DNA from: a virus
Reading direction: 5' to 3' (one strand)
IMG/VR virus record: IMGVR_UViG_3300046532_000672
Span: 1-31,275 of that record
Length of the DNA stretch: 31,275 nucleotides
This document shows, one piece after another, positions 1 to 7,867 of the stretch. A program made the position numbers and the translations under genes. A model generated the notes under the pieces. It had not been told where the DNA came from and did not search any database. It saw only the letters and a list, made by a program, of their open reading frames with translations. Within the stretch, counting starts at the first letter, position 1. Every line of letters begins with the position of its first letter.

Positions 1-741
1 ATCAACGATCAGGTCAGCGCCTGCTGCCACATCGAAGGTGACCTTGTTGTTCCCTATGAAGCGTTGCTCCAACGTCTTGGAAAGGAACCAATCGAAGTTA
101 TCCTTGGCTCGTAGTTTATGACGAGGCTTCCGGGTTCGACGCCCATGATTACCAACAACACACGGCACATGCACATAGTCGAAGTGTTTGGCTAGAAGGT
201 TGATACCTGCCGTGACCTGTTCAGCCCAGAAGATAACTGATGCAAGCATGGTGTCTTCATTAGTCTCTGATAGTTCCTCATGGATGTCACCGCTGAAGAT
301 GTCACCACCAAGGAAGAGGACACACCCTTCATACTTGATGCCGGTAATGTAATCCTTAGTTAGAAGGATGACCTTCTGGAAGTATGTCTCCAACCGCTTG
401 ACAGCGATCTCTCTATTATATTCGTTCTTGAAGTTGATCTCTTCTGGCCTGACCACCTCATCAAAGTGAGTGTCAGACAATATCGTACACACAACGCCGC
501 TTGATTTCTTAGGCTTACGTGTTAGCCACGCCGGAGGTTTGTATGTATGCCCAGCCAACTGTGTAAAGAGTTGGCCTCTGACCTCTGCTAGATCCAGATC
601 AGACTGCAACTCTTTAACATGAGCCTTCAAGATAGAAGCCTCAGCACGTACCCTACTCAACTTACGAGACAGGGCAGTGTACTCCTGTATCGTTTCGCTT
701 TCGTTAGCGAAATCCTTTAGGGAGTTATCGTCGTTTGGCAA
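1..741 (-). CDS. Calcineurin-like metallophosphoesterase (3' part missing)
   Basis: The reading frame is open from a TTG codon at 741 to the window edge (247 codons, no stop), so the C-terminus is missing. Residues 1-55 are charged and look coiled-coil. The metallophosphoesterase core then shows its metal-binding motifs in order: LSDTHFDE (D90, H92), FLGGDIFSGD (D147) and VVGNHGRR (N198, H199). In this family these residues bind a two-metal centre that hydrolyses phosphoesters, often in nucleic acids or nucleotides; the substrate here is unknown. TTG is the only usual start codon between the upstream in-frame stop and the conserved core region that gives a plausible N-terminus; its ribosome binding site is weak (a GAGGG about 20 bases upstream). 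It overlaps the end of the preceding 74-aa gene by 17 bases, which suggests translational coupling. The fold assignment is firm; the start codon is less so. Confidence 0.85.
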   Translation of the reverse strand, partial: MPNDDNSLKDFANESETIQEYTALSRKLSRVRAEASILKAHVKELQSDLDLAEVRGQLFTQLAGHTYKPPAWLTRKPKKSSGVVCTILSDTHFDEVVRPEEINFKNEYNREIAVKRLETYFQKVILLTKDYITGIKYEGCVLFLGGDIFSGDIHEELSETNEDTMLASVIFWAEQVTAGINLLAKHFDYVHVPCVVGNHGRRTRKPRHKLRAKDNFDWFLSKTLEQRFIGNNKVTFDVAAGADLIVD

Positions 742-949
742 GACGTATCGTCTTTACTTTGCCCTCTGTTACATCGGCGTAACCCAGCGACTGTAGCCAT
801 GTGACTACTGTCCGCGCACCGATACATCTATCGCTCTGAAACGCATCCCATATCTCATTGTAAATCTCATCAGACAACTGCATGTGCCACGCCCAGCCAC
901 CATTGGTAGCCTCACGCTGCTCCGCAAACTCCATAAGGTTATAGTCCAC
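725..949 (-). CDS. Small HTH-like phage protein, 74 aa
   Basis: I do not recognise a named family. The protein begins at GTG, chosen because GAGG sits 6 bases upstream and the start overlaps the lysin stop by 11 bases. The middle (about residues 24-58) reads as a compact helical unit: LSDEIYNEIWDAF, then IGARTVVTWLQSLGY. The conserved-looking 'IGAR..V.WL...GY' is what a helix-turn-helix of the kind found in small phage DNA-binding proteins looks like. The C-terminus is basic (VKTIRLAKRR). It lies between the endolysin and a metallophosphoesterase, so it may act with the phosphoesterase on DNA, but that is inference. A DNA-binding or small-terminase-like role is possible. Confidence 0.7.
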   Translation of the reverse strand: MDYNLMEFAEQREATNGGWAWHMQLSDEIYNEIWDAFQSDRCIGARTVVTWLQSLGYADVTEGKVKTIRLAKRR

Positions 950-1676
950 GCGGTACCTCAGGGTCGCACATGATGGCCCACAGGTTGCCTGTCACTACTC
1001 CAGTGGTATCCCGCAAGGCGGTACGCTGTAGTTGGCGAACAGCCTTAGTGGTCTTACGACCGAAGATCCCGTCAGCGGTACCGCACCAGAAATCCAATGC
1101 ATTCAATCGTTGCTGCACCACCTTGACTTCAATACCTCGTCGCCCACGCGACAGCGGGGACCGACCAATGCTACGTCCGACAGCCTCAACGAAGGCAAGC
1201 ACCGCTGCCCAGTCGATTGATGGGGCCGGGGCTTCGTCGTCAGGAGCCGAGGTAGAAGGGAACCATTCGTCTTCATCACGGGGCTGGAAATGCCACCACT
1301 CGCCCTTGACGGTTGGTCTAAACCCGTACAGTCGTGCCACCCTAGTTGCCTCTGGCTTTGTGATGCCGCCAATGACACGCAAATCAACAGCGTAAGAATA
1401 ACCATCAGGTTGCTCCTGATGAAACGAACCATGAAAGAACCCTCCGGGTCGCTTCCAATCAGGGTTGGCTGCGAGGTTGCCTCTACCTGCACGGTACTTC
1501 TTATACAGGCGCTTCTGTTCAGCGTATGACCGGCACCCAGACGCGACGGCTACCTTGTTCTTGATGCGCCCGTCAGCGAAGTAGAGTTCAAGCCGCTCCA
1601 TGAAACGGGGATGAAGTAGCGACAGGTCGATGTGTTTGTTCGTGATGGGGATCATGTTGATGAAACTGTAGCACAT
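939..1676 (-). CDS. Endolysin: M15 peptidase with peptidoglycan-binding domain
   Basis: This is probably the lytic enzyme that cuts the peptide part of host peptidoglycan at the end of infection. Residues about 15-132 form an M15 (VanY/L-Ala-D-Glu peptidase type) domain: ASGCRSYAEQKRLY (46-58), the zinc-binding GSFHQEQPDGYSYAVDL (H86 and D98 as likely ligands, with a slightly long spacing), and GEWWHFQP (E126 catalytic, H129 ligand). After a Pro/Asp-rich linker (about 135-175), residues 178-236 match a peptidoglycan-binding-type-1 repeat: IEVKVVQQRLNAL, then ADGIFGRKTTKAVRQLQ. No signal peptide is seen, so release through a holin fits, and a holin is encoded upstream. The first ATG is 12 bases after the previous stop but has no clear ribosome binding site; ATG at codon 8 (MIPITNKH) is an equally possible start. 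Confidence 0.93.
   Translation of the reverse strand: MCYSFINMIPITNKHIDLSLLHPRFMERLELYFADGRIKNKVAVASGCRSYAEQKRLYKKYRAGRGNLAANPDWKRPGGFFHGSFHQEQPDGYSYAVDLRVIGGITKPEATRVARLYGFRPTVKGEWWHFQPRDEDEWFPSTSAPDDEAPAPSIDWAAVLAFVEAVGRSIGRSPLSRGRRGIEVKVVQQRLNALDFWCGTADGIFGRKTTKAVRQLQRTALRDTTGVVTGNLWAIMCDPEVPRGL
956..959 (-). promoter_or_regulatory. Ribosome binding site supporting the GTG start at 949
   Basis: On the minus strand GAGG lies 6 bases upstream of GTG. It is inside the last codons of the lysin gene. This favours GTG over the internal ATG five codons later. Confidence 0.6.
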
Positions 1677-1688
1677 CCTGTGGATAAT

Positions 1689-2756
1689 TTACAGGATGTC
1701 TATCGGATCAGGTACCGGCAGCGGATCTGGTGCATCGTACTCCACTATCAAACGACCATGATCGTCAGCCACATCACAGTCTGAACCTTTCATGTGAGGA
1801 TCGTGTCGTTCACCAATCACCATCCACATGCAGGTAGTTCCCTCATCACCTGTGATAGTGAGCGTGCTCCCCTCAAACTCCCACTCCACTACCTTGCCGG
1901 ATGCCGACACCATGCTCCAAGGCGTACAGTTCAACGCCTCCCATGTACCCGCAGTCATGTCGAACTCCGTATCCATGTCGATCACCATCGGTGCAGCCCC
2001 CAACTCAGCAGTACCACGATAGATCAGGTCAGCCTGCGGTCCTTCAATGAAAGAATGTCTAAGTCTCTTGCCCTCCACAGTTGGGTGTTCAATATCGAAA
2101 GTACCTGACGACTTACTAAGGTTGCCGATAACATTCAGATTGTAACTCTGAGTGGCGGAACCTATCTGCAAGACACGGCTTGTCCCCCCATACAGGGACA
2201 TCATCTGCTCTTCGGTCACACCATGCTGAGGGTTGTTATACCAGTGATGGTTACTCCCGTAGTTCGAAATGTAACCCAAGGAACCGTCTTGTTTACTCCA
2301 ATAGGTCACAGCCTCTGCCATAGCACCTGCCGCATCAGTATAATCCCATATCCCCGTAGACTGGTAGGCCAAGCCGGGTCTAGTGGGATGGTCATCGTGC
2401 TCAGTCATGTATGTAATCATCCGGTAGTCATCTGTCTGTTGCTGCGACCCACCATATATCCGCAACGAACTCCACCAACCAGTCGTAGGGTTTTCGTCAC
2501 CGATGAGTGCCATACCCGCTGAACGGTTTTCAAGGGCAATGGATTGGAACCTGAGGAACGGGTAATCAATCTGCCCGTGCCCACTAGAACTTGTAAGTGA
2601 GTCAGTACCTATTCTTATATAGGCTTTGGGTGTTGCGACAGTATTCGGTTTGGGGCTTGTACTACCCCACCAATTCGATACACCACCGACACCGACCATG
2701 CCCCCCTGCCTGCGAGGTACCCCGGCATACCCGTACGTAGGAAAGTGCCTATCCAT
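1689..2756 (-). CDS. Putative tail fibre / receptor-binding protein
   Basis: The protein has 355 aa. Residues 1-40 are Gly/Tyr/Pro-rich, perhaps the virion attachment part. The middle is rich in Tyr, Trp, Ser and Gly (for example NYGSNHHWYNNPQHG), typical of beta-structured fibre shafts. The C-terminal third contains GTFDIEHP, KRLRHSFIEGPQADLIYRG and later MWMVIGERHD, followed by LIVEYD. This string of motifs ('HP..GK.LRH...EGP....Y.G') is a recurrent C-terminal domain of phage tail fibres, especially in aquatic phages. It overlaps the preceding tail gene by 8 bases and is followed by the endolysin, as expected for the end of a tail module. Likely role: recognising or gripping the host surface. 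The receptor is unknown. Confidence 0.75.
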   Translation of the reverse strand: MDRHFPTYGYAGVPRRQGGMVGVGGVSNWWGSTSPKPNTVATPKAYIRIGTDSLTSSSGHGQIDYPFLRFQSIALENRSAGMALIGDENPTTGWWSSLRIYGGSQQQTDDYRMITYMTEHDDHPTRPGLAYQSTGIWDYTDAAGAMAEAVTYWSKQDGSLGYISNYGSNHHWYNNPQHGVTEEQMMSLYGGTSRVLQIGSATQSYNLNVIGNLSKSSGTFDIEHPTVEGKRLRHSFIEGPQADLIYRGTAELGAAPMVIDMDTEFDMTAGTWEALNCTPWSMVSASGKVVEWEFEGSTLTITGDEGTTCMWMVIGERHDPHMKGSDCDVADDHGRLIVEYDAPDPLPVPDPIDIL

Positions 2757-4707
2757 TTCTAGTATCTATTCCTACGAGGCGCTGATCCCTACCTATCTGC
2801 ACTGTTACCAACGTGACAGTGAGAATACCGGCAGGCCACTTATCTCGCCTGCCTTGGGTGGGTTCCTCAATAGTAGCAACTGCCTGCTGGTCGCTGGCTG
2901 TCCACTGGGTAAGGGAACCCTGTTCATAGGCGACACCAGATACATAGACGTTCTTTGTTTCATCCCCCATGATGAACAACGCAAGGTCACGCTTCTCTAA
3001 CAGTTCCTTTATGTATGCATACTCATCATAGATATCCTGATACACCTCACGCTTGTCATACTCAGTGCGTTCAGTCAGGATGATAGGCAACTGGATGACT
3101 TCAGCAACGAACGGCATGGGTATGGCTCGCACTGTCCACCGGTACAGCGTGGGCGTGGAGGTACCCGGCCCCGTCAACGTCAGAGATGGAACAATAAACT
3201 CTCCTTGTACCGGGTTCATACCGGTACCACCCGCCGATACTGGCTCTGCTGAGGCTATCGCTCTGACCCCCGGTGTTGAGGTACCGTCGGTCTCTGATGT
3301 GACTGTTGCTGTACCTCCGCTGTCATCGACAACTGTTAGAGCCACCGATTCACTGGGCAACAGCGAGTTGTGTCGCATGTCTACTGACACAACTGACTTC
3401 AGTTCAGTGATACCCCACCTGAAGCGTCCCTCATTGAGTACACCTGAGGTCACATAGGTAGTGCCATGTTCCAACCATGCTCCGGTGTTGGCAGGCGTAA
3501 CACTGTCATACACAGTGAATAGCCGTCGGTCCTCACCACCGATGGTTATGGTAGCCAGCCCCCGTATCGGCCCCTGTGCGGATGCCATAAGATCAGACGC
3601 ATAGGCTGGCACCAACTGACCAGTGAACTCAGACAAACCAAGACGGCCTAGCCCGGTATGAGTCCCATCATAGTTAGACCACGAGAACCAGACGAACTCA
3701 CCTTGTTCTTCCAAGCAGGTGACACCACCGGAGATAGCGATCCGTGGCCCATATGTTAAATAACCTTCACCCGCAATCTGAGCAGTCCGAATACCCTTCG
3801 ACGTACCAATGATTACCAACCCACCGTACTCAACCAGTGTGTTGATGGTCTCCCCGTCAGGCAACTCGGCTGCTATTACCGGTGCAGTGAGGGATGACGT
3901 TGAGTCGTTGATCCCAATGTAATAGATCCTGCCTCGGGTGCCCTTGTTACCAGCAGCAAAGATACCAACGGGGGTACCGATAATTTCTTTCCATGCATCT
4001 ACCTGCGTGAAGGCATCGGTAGCAATATCGTTACCCGTAGTAGGCACAGTAGGGACAGCCAACGTACCGCTCAGATGAGTCAGTCGTGAACCGACGGCAG
4101 CAAGCAGGTACCCATTGGCAACCCATACGTCCTCTGCTCCAGCGAGTGTCCAGAGGGCGGTGCCGGACGGGCCGACTCCGCTTACAGCAGCAACACCGGC
4201 TGCATCTGCTACAAATAGATTCGTTCCATCACTTGCGATACCCTTAACATCGTTCGGTACTGTCATAGTGAACGTCGAAGGCCACGTTTGCCCCCCATCC
4301 GTGGAGGCATGGATGTTCTGCCCCTCTGTCATGTAAACGTAATCACCAGCAGTTGATAAGAATACGTTGTCAGTTGTGAACGTGGACGGGCCGGTATTTG
4401 TCGTCGCCTTATGTAATTTAATCTCGCCCTTAGTCCACGGGTCTATACCCAAACCTGTATGGTACTCACGCAGCGTAGACTCCATCATGTCAGCATCCTG
4501 CTGACCGGCACCCAACTCCCAGTCACTACGGGTCCGCTTCCACACACCAGCCTGATTCAATGACTGCTCACCCGGCTGGCCCTGTGTGTCATACCCCTGC
4601 CGGATAGGATCAATGGTGGCTCTGGCTAAGCGAGCAAGATCAATGTTATATTTACGGTCACCCAACCGGATAGGAAGAGCATCCCGTACCGAATCATGCA
4701 GAGCCAT
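2749..4707 (-). CDS. Large beta-rich tail protein, probably nozzle or propeller-like
   Basis: This is a 652-aa structural protein. The N-terminal region has SLNQAGVWKRTRSDWELGAGQ-like sequence near residues 49-70, followed by LGIDPWTKGEIKLHK. This is a pattern I associate with a tail protein of podovirus-like phages encoded next to the head-tail connector. Residues about 110-420 alternate short beta strands with turns (for example NIHASTDGGQTW, IKGIASDG-type repeats, GLVIIGTSKGIR), consistent with a beta-propeller-like fold. The C-terminal part is Thr/Ser/Gly-rich and then becomes mixed helical (YQDIYDEYAYIKELLEK). It starts 2 bases after the connector gene and overlaps the fibre gene, so it belongs to the tail module. 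The exact role (nozzle, hub or baseplate) is inference. Confidence 0.7.
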   Translation of the reverse strand: MALHDSVRDALPIRLGDRKYNIDLARLARATIDPIRQGYDTQGQPGEQSLNQAGVWKRTRSDWELGAGQQDADMMESTLREYHTGLGIDPWTKGEIKLHKATTNTGPSTFTTDNVFLSTAGDYVYMTEGQNIHASTDGGQTWPSTFTMTVPNDVKGIASDGTNLFVADAAGVAAVSGVGPSGTALWTLAGAEDVWVANGYLLAAVGSRLTHLSGTLAVPTVPTTGNDIATDAFTQVDAWKEIIGTPVGIFAAGNKGTRGRIYYIGINDSTSSLTAPVIAAELPDGETINTLVEYGGLVIIGTSKGIRTAQIAGEGYLTYGPRIAISGGVTCLEEQGEFVWFSWSNYDGTHTGLGRLGLSEFTGQLVPAYASDLMASAQGPIRGLATITIGGEDRRLFTVYDSVTPANTGAWLEHGTTYVTSGVLNEGRFRWGITELKSVVSVDMRHNSLLPSESVALTVVDDSGGTATVTSETDGTSTPGVRAIASAEPVSAGGTGMNPVQGEFIVPSLTLTGPGTSTPTLYRWTVRAIPMPFVAEVIQLPIILTERTEYDKREVYQDIYDEYAYIKELLEKRDLALFIMGDETKNVYVSGVAYEQGSLTQWTASDQQAVATIEEPTQGRRDKWPAGILTVTLVTVQIGRDQRLVGIDTRNG

Positions 4708-4709
4708 GA

Positions 4710-5624
4710 CTAACGAACGGTCGTCGGAAACACCGACGAGACTACGGCACCCGTCCGCACTCCGTACTTCGACATCAGACGACGTGCCTCTTCACTTACC
4801 CGACGATCATATTGCGACCGTAATACCATTGAGTACCTTGCGCGATCACCGGCAGCGACGGCTGCATCAGAACGGCTATCCCCTTGACTATGAAGATCAA
4901 GACGAAGAGATTCCTCTCCTAGAACTAGAGTCGCTGCTGCTCCTAGTGCTGGAATATCTTGCAACTCAACCTGCATTTTTACTGCACCTTCAAGAGATGT
5001 CACCGGATCTAGCGTACCTGTTACAAACGGATGAGCATACGTCAACTGAACCGTGATCGCCTTCTCAATAGCCTCCTGCCGTACCACCTCATAGGCACCC
5101 GCATACTCCTGCACCTTCACATTGAACTTAAGTAGCCTGTCCTCCGAGGTGCGCGCAGTACGGGTAGCAGATAGAACCTGAGTGAACCCATCAGTGAACG
5201 TTGTTGTTACAGACTGCTGGGTAGTAGAGAACGATACCGGTACATGACCCACTGCATATAGATTGTTGGGCATGGCACGGATGGAATCACGCACCGACTC
5301 TAGTATCTGATGCTCACTAAACCGTGGCTCAACTTCAATGATAGCAGCAGCAGTCCAGATTTGAGGGAGGCTACCATCTGCACCCCGAATGACTTCGATT
5401 GCCAGCCCATTACGTGACCTGACATACATAGTCTCAGGCGGGAGGGTACCATCACCGATAGAGATGTAAGACCCAGCCCGGATACCATCAGTCTTATACT
5501 CCAGAGTAAGACTGGTATCTGTAGACGCTCCACCTGTTGCAACAGCAAAATTGTTTAGTTCGGTACGTGTATTGCTGTTAAGCAATCGCTTTGTACGTAC
5601 AACTATGTCGTTGACAGTCGCCAT
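4710..5624 (-). CDS. Head-tail connector/adaptor protein
   Basis: This 304-aa protein is encoded directly after the major capsid protein. It begins with a short helix (VNDIVVRTKRLLN), then a beta segment with SYISIGDGTLPPETMYV and EVIRGADGSLPQIW, leading to IIEVEPRFSEHQILESVRDSIRAMP at residues about 95-118. The 'VEPRF....I...VR..I...P' block is typical of head-tail connectors (gp6-like adaptors) in phages with this capsid type. The C-terminus is helical and basic (SQYDRRVSEEARRLMSKYGVR). It likely sits under the portal and joins it to the tail. An AGGA lies 7 bases ahead of the ATG. The next gene begins 2 bases after its stop. Confidence 0.72.
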   Translation of the reverse strand: MATVNDIVVRTKRLLNSNTRTELNNFAVATGGASTDTSLTLEYKTDGIRAGSYISIGDGTLPPETMYVRSRNGLAIEVIRGADGSLPQIWTAAAIIEVEPRFSEHQILESVRDSIRAMPNNLYAVGHVPVSFSTTQQSVTTTFTDGFTQVLSATRTARTSEDRLLKFNVKVQEYAGAYEVVRQEAIEKAITVQLTYAHPFVTGTLDPVTSLEGAVKMQVELQDIPALGAAATLVLGEESLRLDLHSQGDSRSDAAVAAGDRARYSMVLRSQYDRRVSEEARRLMSKYGVRTGAVVSSVFPTTVR

Positions 5625-5647
5625 ATTCCGATCCTAGTGGGTAGTGA

Positions 5648-5670
5648 GGGACGGGGCTAGGCCCCGCCCC
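5648..5670 (-). terminator. GC-rich hairpin after the capsid gene
   Basis: In the 71-base gap between capsid and connector genes, the minus-strand RNA can form a 10-bp stem, GGGGCGGGGC / GCCCCGUCCC, with one G-U wobble and a CUA triloop. No uridine run follows, so it is not a classic intrinsic terminator. It could be a partial terminator, or a structure that protects the 3' end of capsid mRNA and sets the capsid-to-tail expression ratio. Confidence 0.6.
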
Positions 5671-5695
5671 CCACAATCCGGTTTAGATTAAAGGA

Positions 5696-6901
5696 TCAAA
5701 CGGATCCGTAACCAGCACCAGCACCAGTGTAATCGATGAGGGTATTCCACTTCGCCATGTGCTGTTCAGCCTTCACCTGAAGGCCTTCCTCACACACGAT
5801 GTGCACCGAGTCGCTGTCGCCTGTCTTTGCGAGGGCCTCAACGATGAGGGGCTGGATCACCCGACGCTGGACGTTATCCTTCACGATGATGAAGGCGTCG
5901 CCCTTGTCAACCCAACGGTTCCGCACGATCTGTGTCTCACCGAACTCGTGGAACACAGAGGTAACAGGTACGCGGCCACGGCGCGGATCGTCAATGACGG
6001 TACGCACACGGCTGGAATCCGAGATGGCATTCAAGTCGGTCAACGAGGAGGGGTTAGCCATGAGAAGATCAGGCACCCCACCTATGTTGTACGTTGTCTG
6101 CATCAAGGTTTCCAGTGAACCAATGGTCAACGCATTATCAGTTGACACATTGGAAGTGATGAATGACGACAAACTACCACTTGACCTACGCTTGGTAGAG
6201 GTGTCGTCACGCTTCTGGCCGTACAGGTAAGCCTGCTCACGCATGATGACGTTCTCAACGGTCCTGCCGTACAACTGCTTGGCAAACTCGTCAGTCACGC
6301 CATACCGGCTGATCTGCTGCTCTGTCCGCGTCATGTCAACCTTGGTCGGGCCGAAAATCTGCGTGTTACCGCTACGGATTGTGCGGTCAGCCGAACGGGA
6401 CGGACCCGCATCGGAACCCTCAACCAAGGCGCTACCGACACAGATAACAGTGTCAGCGTTTGCTCCATGAGCAGTAGCCAACTGTCCAGCATGGTTAACC
6501 CACTCACCGACAGTTAGAACGCCGGTTGTGTTGTTAACGTTACTGACCAGAAGGACAGTACCCGTTGCAGCAGCACTTCGATCCAAAGTAGTTACAAGAT
6601 CGTTCTCCTGAAACTTGTATGAATCGGCTGCTGCTACTGTGATAGTGGTATGTGCTACACCCAGTGCTGCGTTCCCCGCCGAAATGTTCGCGCGTGGCAG
6701 CAGCAACTGCTCGTCCATCCACTTCCATGATGTCTGATCCACACTGGAACTGCCGAGCAACTGTCGCCCGTCTGTTCCGATGCCATTCAGAAATGGTGAA
6801 TCAATGGGCGAGATCATAAAGATCGCCTCGTCCATACTGATCTTTACTCCGACCGCTAGGTCATATGATGTGACCCGCCCCGGAAATCCTACGATAGCCA
6901 T
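5696..6901 (-). CDS. Major capsid protein, SU10/DUF5309 type (HK97 fold)
   Basis: This 401-aa protein forms the shell of the head. The core matches the SU10-type major capsid family: TQIFGPTKVDMTRTEQQISRYG and DEFAKQLYGRTVENVIMREQ (about 178-225), then GGVPDLLMANP, TSVFHEFGETQIVRNRW and AFIIVKDNVQRRVIQPL, ending with LQVKAEQHMAKW. The N-terminus has the expected start (GFPGRVTSYDLA, SPIDSPFLNGIG). Residues about 80-150 form a Thr/Val/Ala-rich beta insertion (TTITVAAADSYKF, TGVLTVGEW), which may protrude from the capsomer. The gene has a good ribosome binding site (AGGAG, 6-base spacing) and lies just after scaffold and zinc-ribbon genes and before a hairpin, as expected for a highly expressed capsid gene. 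Confidence 0.93.
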   Translation of the reverse strand: MAIVGFPGRVTSYDLAVGVKISMDEAIFMISPIDSPFLNGIGTDGRQLLGSSSVDQTSWKWMDEQLLLPRANISAGNAALGVAHTTITVAAADSYKFQENDLVTTLDRSAAATGTVLLVSNVNNTTGVLTVGEWVNHAGQLATAHGANADTVICVGSALVEGSDAGPSRSADRTIRSGNTQIFGPTKVDMTRTEQQISRYGVTDEFAKQLYGRTVENVIMREQAYLYGQKRDDTSTKRRSSGSLSSFITSNVSTDNALTIGSLETLMQTTYNIGGVPDLLMANPSSLTDLNAISDSSRVRTVIDDPRRGRVPVTSVFHEFGETQIVRNRWVDKGDAFIIVKDNVQRRVIQPLIVEALAKTGDSDSVHIVCEEGLQVKAEQHMAKWNTLIDYTGAGAGYGSV

Positions 6902-6907
6902 GATGTA

Positions 6908-6912
6908 CTCCT
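6908..6912 (-). promoter_or_regulatory. Ribosome binding site of the major capsid gene
   Basis: AGGAG on the minus strand, 6 bases ahead of the capsid ATG and inside the 17-base gap after the zinc-ribbon gene. It is one of the stronger sites in the window, consistent with high capsid output. Confidence 0.75.
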
Positions 6913-6918
6913 AAGTAG

Positions 6919-7266
6919 TTAAGTGGGTTTGTTCTTGTTCTCCCGTATGGCCCGCTCGTACTTAGTGCGATTATCGGCAAACTCTTTGACACCAATCTTG
7001 CTACCGTCAGCATGTAGATACGGGACAAACGATCCATCCCGCCTCTCACTGCCTGCAATTCCCCTCTCCCAAACCGGATTGGCTTTAGGTGGAGGAACCT
7101 TATTCATCCTGCTAGGTGCAGCAGCAGCCGTTAAGGCTGGCGCTTGTAGTACCCGCTTAACAGTCTCACCGCAATCCGGACAAACCTCGTCGGGATCATC
7201 GGATATCAACTGTGTCCGCTCGTACTGCTCCAAGCAATCAGAACAACGGTAAACGTATGTAGGCAC
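6919..7266 (-). CDS. FmdB-type zinc-ribbon protein
   Basis: The 115-aa protein opens with MPTYVYRCSDCLEQYE and continues with VCPDCGETVKRVL, giving two CxxC pairs (C8/C11 and C29/C32) that would bind one zinc. This is the FmdB-like zinc-ribbon signature. The rest (about 50-115) is basic and probably disordered, with VWERGIAGSERRDGSF and KYERAIRENKNK. It starts at GTG, sharing a base with the scaffold stop (TAGTG), without its own clear ribosome binding site, so it is likely translationally coupled to scaffold. Its position between scaffold and capsid suggests a role in head assembly or a nucleic-acid-binding role, but its function in phages is not established to my knowledge. Confidence 0.85.
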   Translation of the reverse strand: MPTYVYRCSDCLEQYERTQLISDDPDEVCPDCGETVKRVLQAPALTAAAAPSRMNKVPPPKANPVWERGIAGSERRDGSFVPYLHADGSKIGVKEFADNRTKYERAIRENKNKPT

Positions 7267-7736
7267 TATCGGCCAGAAATAACCCGTGGATCGGGCTTGT
7301 CCCCACCTGCTGCTTCCAGCACAGTGTGTACGAAACGTGCTGCGGAGTCTTCCTTCGGACGACCCGCATCCATCATCGTCTTGAACTCACGATGACCTGC
7401 GTCGTATGGACTTTCTGTCTGATTCTCTGGTGGGACACTATCTCCGGCAAGATCCTTCCTCTCCTGTGATACTCGCGCATCATCAGTAGTGTCAGGCTCC
7501 GACGGCGGTGCTGCTGCTGTCGGTGACAACTCTGACCACTCCGCTTGGATGGATGCTGTATCTAGTTCTCCATCGTAAGCCTTGTATAAGAGTTGACCTA
7601 CCTTTGAATCTGTATCCACGCCCGCCTTTAGAAACGCCATTTCACGTTTCATTGTATTGAGTTCCTGCGATGCTTGCTTGCCACGATCTGCGGCATCACG
7701 CAGTTCCTTGATACTGCCGGGTTCCTGAGTAGCCAT
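7266..7736 (-). CDS. Putative capsid scaffolding protein
   Basis: This 156-aa, charged, helical protein is encoded upstream of the capsid gene. Residues 7-42 are a probable coiled coil (IKELRDAADRGKQASQ, then ELNTMKREMAFLKAG), followed by DSKVGQLLYKAYDGELD. The 'REMAFLKAGVDTDSKVGQLL.KAYDGEL' pattern recurs in scaffold-like proteins of phages with similar capsids. The middle (72-115) is Pro/Ser/Asp/Glu-rich and likely disordered, with a short C-terminal helix (SAARFVHTVLEAAGG). It follows the only large intergenic region and has the strong site AAGGAG 7 bases ahead of the ATG, suggesting independent control of the head module. The scaffold call rests on position and composition as much as on similarity. 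Confidence 0.75.
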   Translation of the reverse strand: MATQEPGSIKELRDAADRGKQASQELNTMKREMAFLKAGVDTDSKVGQLLYKAYDGELDTASIQAEWSELSPTAAAPPSEPDTTDDARVSQERKDLAGDSVPPENQTESPYDAGHREFKTMMDAGRPKEDSAARFVHTVLEAAGGDKPDPRVISGR

Positions 7737-7743
7737 GATGTCT

Positions 7744-7749
7744 CTCCTT
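7744..7749 (-). promoter_or_regulatory. Strong ribosome binding site of the scaffold gene
   Basis: AAGGAG on the minus strand, 7 bases ahead of the ATG at 7736. It is preceded by a hairpin whose CCUCC loop is complementary to this type of sequence. Confidence 0.8.
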
Positions 7750-7761
7750 AACCGATTCGCA

Positions 7762-7780
7762 CATAGCCGGAGGGGCTATG
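7762..7780 (-). promoter_or_regulatory. Hairpin with CCUCC loop upstream of scaffold
   Basis: On the transcript, CAUAGCC and GGCUAUG form a perfect 7-bp stem closing a CCUCC loop. The stem ends 12 bases before the scaffold ribosome binding site. The loop matches the core of the 16S anti-Shine-Dalgarno sequence and could pair four bases with GGAG of the nearby site. Confidence 0.6.
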
Positions 7781-7867
7781 AGGGGGTGACTAGTTCAACG
7801 TCACCGGGCGTCAGCCGGGTCTGTCTCCACTTACTACTCATCGGGAGCGTGGGGCTTCCCAACGGTG

